Assembly (NCBI GenBank): GCA_015501585.1
Contig: JADNRY010000767.1
Coordinates: 1 to 27,197, forward strand
Origin: Rhodocollybia butyracea
Lineage: Eukaryota; Basidiomycota; Agaricomycetes; Agaricales; Omphalotaceae
DNA length: 27,197 nt
Direction: 5' to 3'
Below the pieces are notes generated by a model, which saw only the letters and a list, made by a program, of their open reading frames with translations, ran no database searches and had not been told where the DNA came from. Below, piece after piece: positions 1 through 9,668 of the stretch (position 1 is the first letter of the stretch; every line of letters starts with the position of its first letter). Position numbers and translations under genes: made by a program.

Positions 1-1736
1 ACGTGCAGGGGAAAGTGCATCCAGCGTGAGTTATCAGGAAGACATCATATAGGATAGCATCGATTGGTGAACCGATTCAAATGGCCGGGCTATAAGGAGC
101 TGACAAGTACTCGAAGGGAGCGTGTAACTATGTCCGACTCCGATGCGCACGCCGCACGTTCAGTTGCGGGTAAGAAACATGAGGTACGTTCAATGTTTTA
201 AAGCCAGGTCAGAGGCCTCTGACCACATTTCTTCAATGAGGACTTGCCGTGTTGCAAAATGGGGAAAAAAGACCCAGGAATGTGTCTGACACGACCAAGA
301 TAGATAAGTATAGCTACTGGAAGCAAGACATCCTGCATACATGCTTCCATCCATGGCTGAGTTTTCTTTTATGCGAGATTCCCGGAAGACTTGTGACATC
401 GCGTTGAAAGGATGTTCAATCTTGATGGATTCTCAAGAACGAGCAGCTGAAGATAATCGATAATGTAGGAGCGGAAGATCCGGCGCGTGCGATTTATATT
501 TAATTACATCGTACCACTCAAACCTTTGAGCGCCTCATTGGCGCTTATTATAATTTTGTCTGATAATTTCGCTCAAGGCAGTGTTTTCGAAAAAAGCTCG
601 TACGTCCCCATGTCCACCTTACGAATTCGAGGTAGTGGGACAGCACATATGATATATATGCGGCGTTAAACCGAAGCCCGATGCTCAAAGTCCACCAATG
701 ACGCTCTCTCTTGTCAGTGGCCACTGTGTCCGTGTTTTCAACTTCAAGTATGATATATGATGGTGGGTTGCTACTTGCGTTTCCTAATCTCTGCTTACAG
801 CTTTCAGTCATCGTGAAACGGAAATGGATATCTTACCTATACCACCCTCGATGGGCCTAACGTACGATCACGAACATGATACAACTTGACTTGATATCTT
901 TCGTTCCGTTTCTCTTACTGTGGGTTGAGTAAACCGTTTACTCTTTTGTTGGGCCACGCGACGCCTAACAGCGATACTGCCCCTTTCGTCGGGTCATGCG
1001 ACCGATAACTAGAAGGAACAGGTTCCCATTCAGCGGGTAACCCGCCCCTCGAGCCGGACTAGGCCTCGGATATAGTCTCATTCCTCTCGAATCCCCTTCA
1101 AGTGTTGACCTTCCACCTAACGGCTTATTGAGGCTCTCGTGTAGAGTCTCAATATGCTGGAACAGAGGAAACTGAAGCGCTGAAGGTTCATGGACAAATC
1201 CAATCGCTTATCACTCTGTCTTGGGATAAAAACTTTCCTTCCCCTATCTGCCATACAATGGTGGCGTGGGCAGCACTATACCGAGTCTGGCTCGCTTCGA
1301 GAGTCCTCTGCAAGAGTTATTTAGCGATTATTACGCTTCTGCCTCTTCCAAGGGTGCAATCCTCTCGTCGCCTCTTGTCCCGAACCTATTCCTTGGATGT
1401 CTGACAACACGATACCATTGCGCACTCACTCTGACCGACAAACCAGATAGTCACAAAACATGCATTACCCAATGGACAGTGTAGCATCCTGCACCGGTGA
1501 GTCTTCCTTGGCTTCCTTATTCGGTGACCCTCTGATTTAAAATAACTATCACCAGATGGCCTTATAAGCACTTAACGTTTGATTACGCGTTTGCCATTGT
1601 CACGAGAGATTTTCTTATCTTGTTATATTTTTATACTTGCCCAGAATATATAACCTCCTGCATGGATTAGCGGATTTCACGTCCGGGTCGTTCGTCCTTT
1701 TATAGTCGACGTGATTCAGCTTCTAATTTGTGGACT
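1..1736. other. Upstream region without a supported gene
   Basis: The open frames here are short (under about 90 codons), overlap on both strands and show no recognisable domain. One thing could be a relic: an ATG at 130 opens a 13-codon frame (MSDSDAHAARSVA) that runs into a good 5' splice site (GTAAG at 170-174), as expected of a first exon, but I could not find a convincing continuation. The last 100 bases are the promoter and leader of the transporter gene that starts at 1737. Confidence 0.4.
1647..1653 (+). promoter_or_regulatory. TATA box of the OPT transporter gene
   Basis: TATATAA lies 84 bp upstream of the proposed ATG at 1737. The other plus-strand gene with a clear start (ATG 9669) has TATAAA at a similar distance (72-77 bp). 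Core-promoter role is inferred from sequence and spacing only. Confidence 0.5.
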
Positions 1737-4700
1737 ATGACTGCAGAGGATGAAGCCCCCAGCACTGCTATAGATTCCTTCCGTTATGACCGGGAAACAC
1801 TGGATGGCGAGAAGAAATCGCTGGAAGACTTGGATGAGCTCGACAGCAAAGAGTTGGACGGTGGCTCAGAGACAGGTACGCTGTCTCACTCCTAGTACTA
1901 GGCTTCTACTGACCGTAAACATCAACTGCTACTCAGGTGAAGACAGCGACCCGGCCTATACGATGATTCCTCAGATAGTTAGGGACCTCGTCGATTTCGA
2001 AGATGATCCTACTTTGCCAGTGATCACATGGAGGTACGCTTTTCGCTACTATATTCGACTACTTGTACTCGCTCAGCTGCCATTTCACCGTTCTAGATTC
2101 TTTTTTCCTGTCCGGAACTCTGACTGCTCTTGGAGCGTAAGTGAATGTAGATGAGTTCTTCCCTTTTTTGACTAAAAACCTTGCTACTAGATGGCTCACA
2201 CAAATGGGGTTCTTCCGAGTACGCAATTTCCTGTATATGGTCTTTTGTTGTTGGTTGACCACCTTTCAGACGACCTATGTTCCATATTCTAGTACGTAAA
2301 TAGCAAATACTGTTTTTCTTATTTCCGATCTAACGAGTTTTTTTTTTCTCAGTATATTTCGTTCAGATTGCTGCTCTCTACTTTGGGCGTATCCTTGCTT
2401 CCTCACTTCCCCAAAAGCAAATCGGATTCGGAAAGTTTTCTTTTGAGCTCAATCCAGGCCCGTTTTCCATCAAGGAGCATGTTGCCGTTGTCTTAGCGTA
2501 CGTCTCAATAATATCTAGATGGCAACTTTAACTGGGCCCTTCGTAGTGCTAATACTGGGGCTACTAATAACCTTGGAGATTATGTCTTAGCTCCATTGCA
2601 GCTCTTTTACAACAAACGTGATTGAATTTCATCGACATTTTTCTTAAACGAACTCACGGTTTTTTACAGCCATGAACGGATGGGTATGTTGATGCTCAGA
2701 TCCCTGGTCTCATTTTTGATAATATTTCGGAATAGCTGGCAATTTTATTCATGGTTCGCACTCGGTTTGACTGCTGAACTTTTAATTTTAATCTGACGTA
2801 CGCCCTTCCTTTACTTTCAGTTGTCGTGTGTCCTTGTAGGCTTTTTCGTTCGCCTCTTTTGCGCGAGTGTTCTTGATAGAGAACCCAACTACTCCGTACG
2901 TTAGCTTTAGCTTTACTGAGTGTATGTCGCACTCTTATACTGTTCTGTCCATAGCTTTCCTCTTGGTACGTACTACTCTACTCGTTTTAGACTTGACTGC
3001 TACTTACCCATGGATTGGATTGTTAAACAGCTCTTCAACAAGTCGCGGTATTCAACGCGATGCGTAAATCCGTTTCAGAAAATTCCGCTAGTGCTCAGGT
3101 GCAGATGCGCGTATTCTGGTGGACGATCCTCGCATTATTCCTTTGGCAGTTCCTTCCTGAGGCGAGTAACATCATTCAGTAAGTGACTACTGATGTCTAA
3201 GATCTGTGCAGTATGCTTTTCCTTTCGTGTCATCCCTAGCTTTCCTGTGCTGGTTCTCCAAGCATCCGAAAGCCCAATTCCTTGGTGAGATATTGCTATT
3301 CAGAGCACGAATTTTGTCTAACGGTAAATATAGGCTCAGGACTAGGAGGTGCAGGGTTCCTCACCATCACGCTGGACTGGTCGAACATTGGATCCCAGTG
3401 CATTTACTATCCATTTTGGACGCAAGCAAACATCTTCGCTGCGTCTGCTATCGCCGCTTGGATTATAATTCCCGCTGCTTTCTTCACCAACGCATGGGGT
3501 TCCGCCTTATACCCGATTCAATCACAGACGTTGTATTTGAAGAATGGTTCTGTGGTGGGTTGTTTAGTTTCAATCACTATTCTCACTAATGTTTCGTGTT
3601 TATAGTATCCTACTACAGATCTTCTGACCGCAAGCAACAAGCTAAACGAGACACTTTTCGCCGAAGTTGGTTCACCCCTGATGTCAGCCCAACTTCGTTG
3701 GAACTGTGAGTTCAATGAACGAATGTGTAGTAGGTTAGTTACTAATATATAGATTAGATTTTGCCGGATATGTATCGTACATGGGAGCCTTTGTCTCTTG
3801 CATTCTTTTCCAAGGACCCATGCTTTGGAGGACGTACAAAGCCTCTAAAGAAGTTAAACCCAGCTCCCGTGATAAACTGACAGAAATCATCCGCCGATAT
3901 CCTGTTGTCCCGTTATGGTGGAACTTGGCTCTTTTTCATGTACGAATATCTTTTTCTTTGTCGAGCGCTACTTACCCATATCGCAGCATACCTGTCTTTG
4001 TACTGATCGTACTGACCGCGAAAGGCGTCTGTAAGTCCTATACTGCTTCTTTTACGCCCGCTTGGTACTCATTTTCGTGGTAGTATACATGCCGATTTAT
4101 ATGCTCTTCATTGGGATTGTCATTGGGGCGATTATCGTTGTACCAATGGGTATGTTATCTTGTCATTTTTGCGTGCTTGCCACCAGTCCAGTGTTGATGG
4201 TCATGGTGGATAGCATACGTCTATTCCGTCAGCGGATATCGATTGCAAGTCGGGTTTTTCAACGAATTGTAGGGTTTCGTTCTATTTTTCAGCGACGCTC
4301 ATGGGCAGAGAGATGAGGGATTTTTGTTCAGATTTTACGGCTATGCGATCAATGCTGGCGGTTCGAGGCATCCCGTGGGGTCTTTGAGCTATCGTGTTAT
4401 AAGTGGCCAGTGTATGTGCTTTGGCTTCTAATTCTGAATAAGTCCTGATTCTGCTGATAGGTTGGTATGAAGCCCAAAGCATGCTTGCGGACATGAAACT
4501 GTACGCAATTCCCTCTGCCCTGACCGTGATTCATTAAGAGTTTCTTTCTGCATATGAAGCGGGCACTATGTAAGCTGCTAGTTAAATTTGCCACCTGGTA
4601 TGGTATTGACCTATAGTCCGGTTCAGTTCCATATCCCTCCCCGGCAGGTTCTCTTAGCTCAAGTATGGGGAATCTGTGTCGGGGTTCCCGTGAAGTAAGC

Positions 4701-5783
4701 ATTTTACGCGGTGATAATCGACTACGTTGCTGATATCCTCGCAGCTATGCTACCAGTAATCCATTTCAGATTGTCCCTTTGATTCGGTCTCATAATCTCT
4801 TTTTCCGAACAGTTCTTTGGGTGTGCCAGACTAAGGGAGATATCCTCAAAGGCCTCGTCAGCGACCCAAATAGACAGTGGACAGTACGTGCCTTTCCTTT
4901 CATCGTATAACTCCAAATACTGACTCTATCATAATGCGGCTCTTTAGGGTCAAACTGTGATTTCTCTCAATAATCAAAGTATCTCCTTCGCACTTGTAGG
5001 CCCAAAGCGTTTATTCGCTGATGCGGTGTACACGCCTCTCGTACGCTGTTACTATGACTCTTGATCTCTTCATCCTGCTTACTACGTGAATGACCTGGAC
5101 CACAGCTTTATGGGTTCTTAGTTGGTGCGATGGTCCCGTTCATCCTATATATCCTTCATCGCAGATGGCCGCGAGCGAGGTTTGACCTATGGAGTGTACC
5201 AATATTTGCTGATACTTTCGAGACCTAGTACGTATCGTCGTTATCATAACTTCCCAAAAACCGACATAACGCTCAAAACAGTTGGGGAAACATAAGCGTA
5301 TCTTTCTTCACATTGTTCATCCTTGGATCGATCAACCATCTCTGGGTCAAACGCTGTGAATCGAATTTTTTTTTTCTTGTGCAAATCACCAAATTTCTCA
5401 ACTTGCTTTGCAGATCATTTCACTTTTTGGAAGAAATATGCTTATTTGTGGGGCGCAGCCGCCGATACGGGGTATAATTTTCAACCTGTTGGTGATTTTT
5501 ATTGCGTTTAGTGCTGTGAAGACTATTCCGATGGCTAATTGGGTGAGGCGTCTCAAATTTCGCGACTTGCAAGTGTCGAGCCTATAACTTTTTTTTTGCA
5601 CAGTGGGGAAACAACGCGGATTCTGTTGAAAGATGTAAGTCTAGCGTTTTCTGTGATCGTATGGTAGTACGGCTGTTCCCTCGTGAGACCCCGCTGGATG
5701 GCGGAGTCGTGTAATTTACTACTACCACTACTAATTCAACTTGTGTAGGTTTCCATGTTCCAACGCAAGGAATAACGAGCTAG
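1737..5783 (+). CDS. OPT-family small oligopeptide transporter (multi-exon)
   Basis: Proton-coupled oligopeptide transporter of the OPT family, expected in the plasma membrane. Translation from ATG 1737 gives an acidic, hydrophilic N-terminus (MTAEDEAPSTAIDSF...), then the family landmark NPGPFSIKEH (2451-2480) and NTGATNNLGDYVLAPLQLFY. Later come a block around GLGGAGFLTITLDW, PFWTQANIFAASA and ALYPIQSQTLY (about 3340-3540), VGFFNEL joined across an intron to FYGYAINAGGSRHPVG, WYEAQSMLADMKL, FHIPPRQVLLAQVWG, and near the end FWKKYAYLWGAAADTG followed by NWWGNNADSVERC. Hydrophobic helices lie between these. Roughly 18-20 short GT-AG introns interrupt it. It ends at TAG 5781-5783 (FHVPTQGITS). 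Family identity is firm; exact exon borders are not. Two junctions do not join cleanly: 3939/3987, and a one-base shift at 5469-5472 that cuts a helix. The copy may be a recent pseudogene or may contain base-call errors. Confidence 0.87.
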
Positions 5784-6397
5784 CGCTCGTGATTGAAGGT
5801 TGTTTAACGACGCTTAAGAAGCTTTCTGCTATTGTGGTCTATGGGACTAAGTTTGTACTATGTATTTACGTTTATAGTAACGAAGATTTTGATGAGGTTA
5901 GGCGAGATAAGCAGATATGATACGTTCAATGAAGCGCGCGTTGACTGAGACGACACTAAGAAAGGAACCTCTCCGTCGTTAGTCCTGCAAACAGAATTAG
6001 CTCTCACCGACTCCAGATGTCCGGAAATACGCGGTACGCCGGCGCTGAAGAACATGAGAGAGGGCGTACAATGGGACGTAATACTCGGATCCAGAAAGAA
6101 AATGAAACCGGAATAGAGAAAGAGAGTAAATTTCACTAGAGTGATGGATTAAGATTTCGATTTCGATTTCAAGAGAGATATGTCTGTAGGATATTTACTG
6201 GCAGAGCTCGGGGCACGGGACTAGTGAAAGCGACACCAGGAAGAAACTTTTGAGTACCAAATCCACTCAGTCATAGTCGTGCGGTTGTCGATGAGCTGGG
6301 CGAATTAGTGGAGGCAATATCTTAATGGAACTTGTTAACGATGTGGATTCTGACGAAAGATGCCAGTCCAACCTGTTTCCTGTAATTGCTGTGAGTG

Positions 6398-6433
6398 ATT
6401 GTACAGCAATCTACAGCAATACTACTGTACAAT
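6398..6433. repeat. Short perfect inverted repeat with nested direct repeats
   Basis: ATTGTACAG (6398-6406) pairs perfectly with CTGTACAAT (6425-6433) across an 18-base loop. The motif ACAGCAAT occurs twice in direct orientation (6403-6410, 6413-6420) and once inverted (ATTGCTGT, 6385-6392). It abuts the left end of the element at 6435 and may be an older insertion footprint or part of the same element. Confidence 0.55.
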
Positions 6434-6434
6434 T

Positions 6435-6676
6435 ACGACCGTAAGTTCAGTCCACTCTGAACCCATAAAATTCCAGATCCGTAACGCATAACACAGCGGC
6501 CTGAACTGCAAAAATTCTGGTCATAATGCATTAAAACTTCATTTTTGCACTTCAATATGCAGTTTTAGTGGTGCCTACGGCGTCTGAACTAGGGCGTAAA
6601 GCCAGAATTTCGACCTTGAGCTGGGTGTGACCCAAATATAGCCCGTAACGCTCCAGGGGACTGAATTTATGGTCGT
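6435..6676. mobile_element. MITE-like 242-bp element with imperfect terminal inverted repeats
   Basis: The first 22 bases (6435-6456, beginning ACGACCGTAAGTTCAG) match the reverse complement of the last 22 bases (6655-6676, beginning ACGACCATAAATTCAG) at 19 of 22 positions. There is no coding capacity. An internal 9-bp inverted pair (TGCAAAAAT and ATTTTTGCA) adds secondary structure. No clear target-site duplication is visible (AATT left, CTAG right), so it is old or the borders are slightly off. A non-autonomous DNA transposon is the simplest reading. Confidence 0.5.
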
Positions 6677-7857
6677 CTAGATCTCCCAGCCCCGACAACA
6701 AGGGAATGTCGAGTTAGCGATCATGATGATTGATCGACCTCACGAATAAGATATAGGTTGAACGCTGTTGAACGCCGCTTATAAGCTTGCGACTTGCAGT
6801 ACTATTGCAGTGTTGTCAGTGATGTACCATTACTGTGGCTTTTCCGTTTGCGGAGTTTCCAGGCGAGATCAGCAGCTATGCTATATTACGCTCTTTGCGA
6901 CAGGGCTAAAGCCAAAGAAAGGCAATCCATACGCCATTCAAGGTCAGTACGCAGAAAGTTCAAGAAGAACAAGAAAAACATCATATTACGCGTCCGAGAT
7001 TACGCAATACGCAGCAACGCAGGTTCACAAACGTTCACAGGGAGGCGAGCGAGGAGCAGATAAGTACAAGGTGGAGACATTCGTATTCGTACTCGGGAAG
7101 ATCGGAAGGAGAAAGCGAAAGACCTGAGCTAGAAAAACACAAAAAACGTTTTACAGAAAATAGAGGAATAGAGAGGTAAATTATTGAGCGGGGAAACAGG
7201 GGGGATACAAGGAGTGCGTAACTGATAAGCCGTCAGCGTAATGAATATCCAGAGTTTGGGAGTACGGTGTAATACGAGTTTTACTCCATGCCGATAGAGG
7301 ACATAGTGATATCCGGCAACATGGAGATGTCACCGCTACCGTCGGTATCCATTCGTGCGTCAAGTGAAGGTGCTGTGGTAGAAGGATATGGTTAGTATAA
7401 CGTCGGGGATGCGGAGGACGCAGTAGCGAGGATCGACGAAGGAAGGGCCGGGAGTCAAGACGGAAAAGGAGGAAGAATTCGGCCACACAAGGCAAAAAAA
7501 GGAACAGAAATCCGAAAAAAGCACAAAAAAAAAATGCGGGAGATACAGATGTGTGCAAAAGCAGGTCCAAGCTCCTCTTGAAGCGCAATTATGCGTCGGA
7601 GTCGGCAGCGTCACCTATTAGACGCTGCGGGGGGTGAAAAGCAGAAAGGCAACCACAGTCGAGCGATGTGAACCAATGGAGTAGGAGAGGAAGAGGAAGC
7701 ACCCAGGTTTATCGCGAGATTGCCAAGCAAACCGATAAAAATTCGAGAAACATGAGATATATACCAAAAAGAAAAACTCGCATAATCGTACATCGAAAAA
7801 AATGTGCTCAGCGTCCGAAAACAGGTTCCATAGCAAACAATCCTCAGGGTACGCCAC

Positions 7858-9314
7858 TCAAGTGTACCCAGCGTCACCGAAAAAAGATTTCATCTCACCT
7901 CCATTAGCCTGTCCATGCCCATTCCTATGCCCGTTTACATCAATAGCGCCGCCAGCAACACTCGAATTAATGGCATCAGCGATCCCATTCTCGTTGGCGT
8001 TGTTCGCATTTGGGCTTTCGGAGCCGCCCATGTTGCTAGCCCCATTGTTCCGCACGCCAGAGGCGCCCCCGTTCTTGCCCGCCGACTCGTCTTTCCCGTC
8101 GCCGCGATTCGCATTGATGATTTTCCCCCACAGGTCGACCAGGACCCGCGCGCGTTCGCGGAAGCGGTATAGCGAGTCGAGGGGCACCCTGTCGTCGCCG
8201 AGGGCGGTGATGTGGCGCATGACTTTGCCGATTTTGGAGAATTGGAGGTAGGCAATGTTCATGCGGTCGTAGGTCTCGATGTGTTTGAATAGGATGTCCA
8301 TGTCGGGCATCTCGTCGTCCTTTGGGGCGGTGACTTTTGAGCTGAGGAAGATTTTTTGGAGACGGTGTCGCCATTCGCGGACTTTGTTTGCTTCGGGGTC
8401 TTTCGCTAGTTCGGCTAGGGGGGGGTAGGAAATGAGGTGTGAAAGAATGAGGTAAAGGAAAGGGTTGGCTCACCGTCGTCACCAGCGTCGTCTTTCGTGG
8501 CCGAAGGCCCGAGTTTAGCTTTTTTGGTGACGGGAGGTGAGACAGCTTGATCGGGCTCGCCACCTGCTGCTACGCGGTCTTCGTCTTCGGACTCTACTGC
8601 GGCTTTCGACTTGCGGGCTCTGCCTGGGCCTTTCGGTTTCGTTGGGGCCGTGGACCCAGAGGCTTTGGCTTTGGCTCCTGGCTCCGAGTCACGTTTCCGT
8701 TTCTTTGGAGCGGAAGGGGCAGATGAAGGACTGTCCTTTGCTGCTGTCTTCTTCTTCTTGCTCGCAGCGGGTCGTTCTGATTCATCGACAAGCTCATCTT
8801 CTTCGTCTCCTTCTGCCTCGTCGTCTTCGACCTCTTTCAACGCATGTTGCTCTTCAGACCATTCCGTTGGATCCCTGGCAATTTTGTAGCCCTGTAACAG
8901 TTCGCCGCTCTTTTTGGCTGGGTCGGTTATGTAGGATTCTATTTCGTGCGGTTTCAATTTGGAGATGTCTTTTGGCGGAAGCCACGAGCTAGAGATTGGG
9001 TGAGTCGTTAAATCAGGAGTATTTGAGGTCTTTGTTATGAGCGGCTACGTACAAGTCGCCTCTCGGAAAGAACTGGACACAGTAATGAGCAGACTTTTTG
9101 TTTGATGGACGTTCTTTGGAGACACCAGCTGGCGTTGAGTTTGGATCAACGACCTGGGAAAGAAGTTTGAGACGCGAGAAATAAAAGAAATCAAAGACTT
9201 TAGACTTGCCCGTCCAGGCCACGGCGGGTATCCTCGGATTTTACCCAGGACTATATCGTCGACTTCGTATGAGGATACTGGGGCTTTGGAGCCATTCGAC
9301 GACTTTTTGTTCAT
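7858..9314 (-). CDS. PWWP-domain nuclear protein with a C-terminal TFIIS-N/LEDGF-like helical domain
   Basis: Four exons (9314-9210, 9153-9053, 8988-8474, 8414-7858) total 1278 nt, an uninterrupted 425-residue protein. Residues about 17-75 form a PWWP domain: DIVLGKIRGYPPWPG, then VVDP, HYCVQFFPRGDFSWLPPKDISKLKPHEIESY, with aromatic residues of a methyl-lysine cage. Residues about 105-240 are disordered, acidic then Lys/Ala/Pro-rich, with likely nuclear localisation signals (KKKK, KKRKR). The conserved C-terminal block (REWRHRLQKIFLSSK ... ETYDRMNIAYLQFSKIGKVMRHI ... YRFRERARVLVDLW) resembles the helical TFIIS N-terminal/LEDGF integrase-binding fold; the tail is Asn/Gly-rich. PWWP proteins generally bind methylated H3 and DNA, so a chromatin adaptor role is inferred. 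Intron 1 has a GC donor. The ATG at 9314 fits the family N-terminus. Confidence 0.9.
9154..9209 (-). other. GC-AG intron in the PWWP gene
   Basis: After codon CGG of the PWPGR motif, the 56-nt intron begins GCAAGT and ends CCCAG (minus strand). Using it keeps the PWWP domain in frame (PWPGR-VVDPNSTP). The nearby GT alternatives lead to a stop or to a frame that destroys the domain. GCAAGT is the usual consensus of GC-type donors. Confidence 0.82.
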
Positions 9315-9668
9315 CGTAATCTAGAGCAGAGGAAAAGCTTTTAGTTATCGTTGTTGACGAGTAAACGCAAAAAGGTTCATTATCACGCGACGTCAAATTT
9401 GGCGCTGATGACTAATAGGCGCTGATGAGTCTAAGCGCGCATGGCGAAGCAGTCTACAGCTTTTCCGCTATAATCGCTGGTTTTAATTACACTGCATCAA
9501 ATCGACTCATATATTTTGCGGTGCCACAGCCTCCGAATGAACAACAACTAAGGGTGTAGATTAGCGCGTGTAGTCATGGGCTATCCTCACGTATAAAGAG
9601 CAGCGGATCTAACGATATAACCCAAGGTCCAGCGCTGTAGCCTTTGATCTTGTCTCCACTCTTTCACT
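9315..9668. promoter_or_regulatory. Divergent promoter region between the PWWP gene and the four-helix gene
   Basis: This 354-bp spacer separates divergent start codons (9314 minus, 9669 plus). It holds a TATAAA at 9592-9597 for the plus gene, a CRE-like GACGTCA at 9389-9395, and an 11-bp direct repeat GGCGCTGATGA at 9401-9411 and 9418-9428 (17-bp period). Shared regulation is possible but not shown. Confidence 0.5.
9592..9597 (+). promoter_or_regulatory. TATA box of the four-helix membrane-protein gene
   Basis: TATAAA lies 72-77 bp before the ATG at 9669, a normal distance for a short fungal leader and similar to the TATA element of the OPT gene. Confidence 0.5.

Larger units (their letters stand above)
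5784..7857. other. Non-coding spacer, 3' flank of the PWWP gene
   Basis: I find no coding region I can support. Open frames of 60-135 codons (for example 6768-7127 + and 7181-7588 -) are low-complexity, overlap each other and match nothing I know. From about 7050 to 7870 the plus strand is purine-rich with A-runs, so the minus strand is pyrimidine-rich, as expected for the 3' UTR and terminator of the minus-strand PWWP gene that stops at 7858. A small inverted-repeat element lies at 6435-6676. Confidence 0.5.

Noticed and set aside
901..1080. Possible tRNA-like GC-rich segment
   Set aside because: There is no recognisable B box at the right distance and no cloverleaf pairing, so it is not reported as a tRNA.
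6768..7127. 119-codon plus-strand open frame
   Set aside because: It overlaps another open frame, has no recognisable motif or upstream signals, and its basic end reflects A/G-rich DNA.
7181..7588. 135-codon minus-strand open frame
   Set aside because: Phe/Leu/Ser-rich translation of pyrimidine-rich DNA downstream of the PWWP gene; more likely its 3' UTR. No domain is visible.
7802..8251. Plus-strand open frames opposite the PWWP gene (also 8537-8992)
   Set aside because: They are antisense shadows of GC-rich exons of a clearly coding minus-strand gene.
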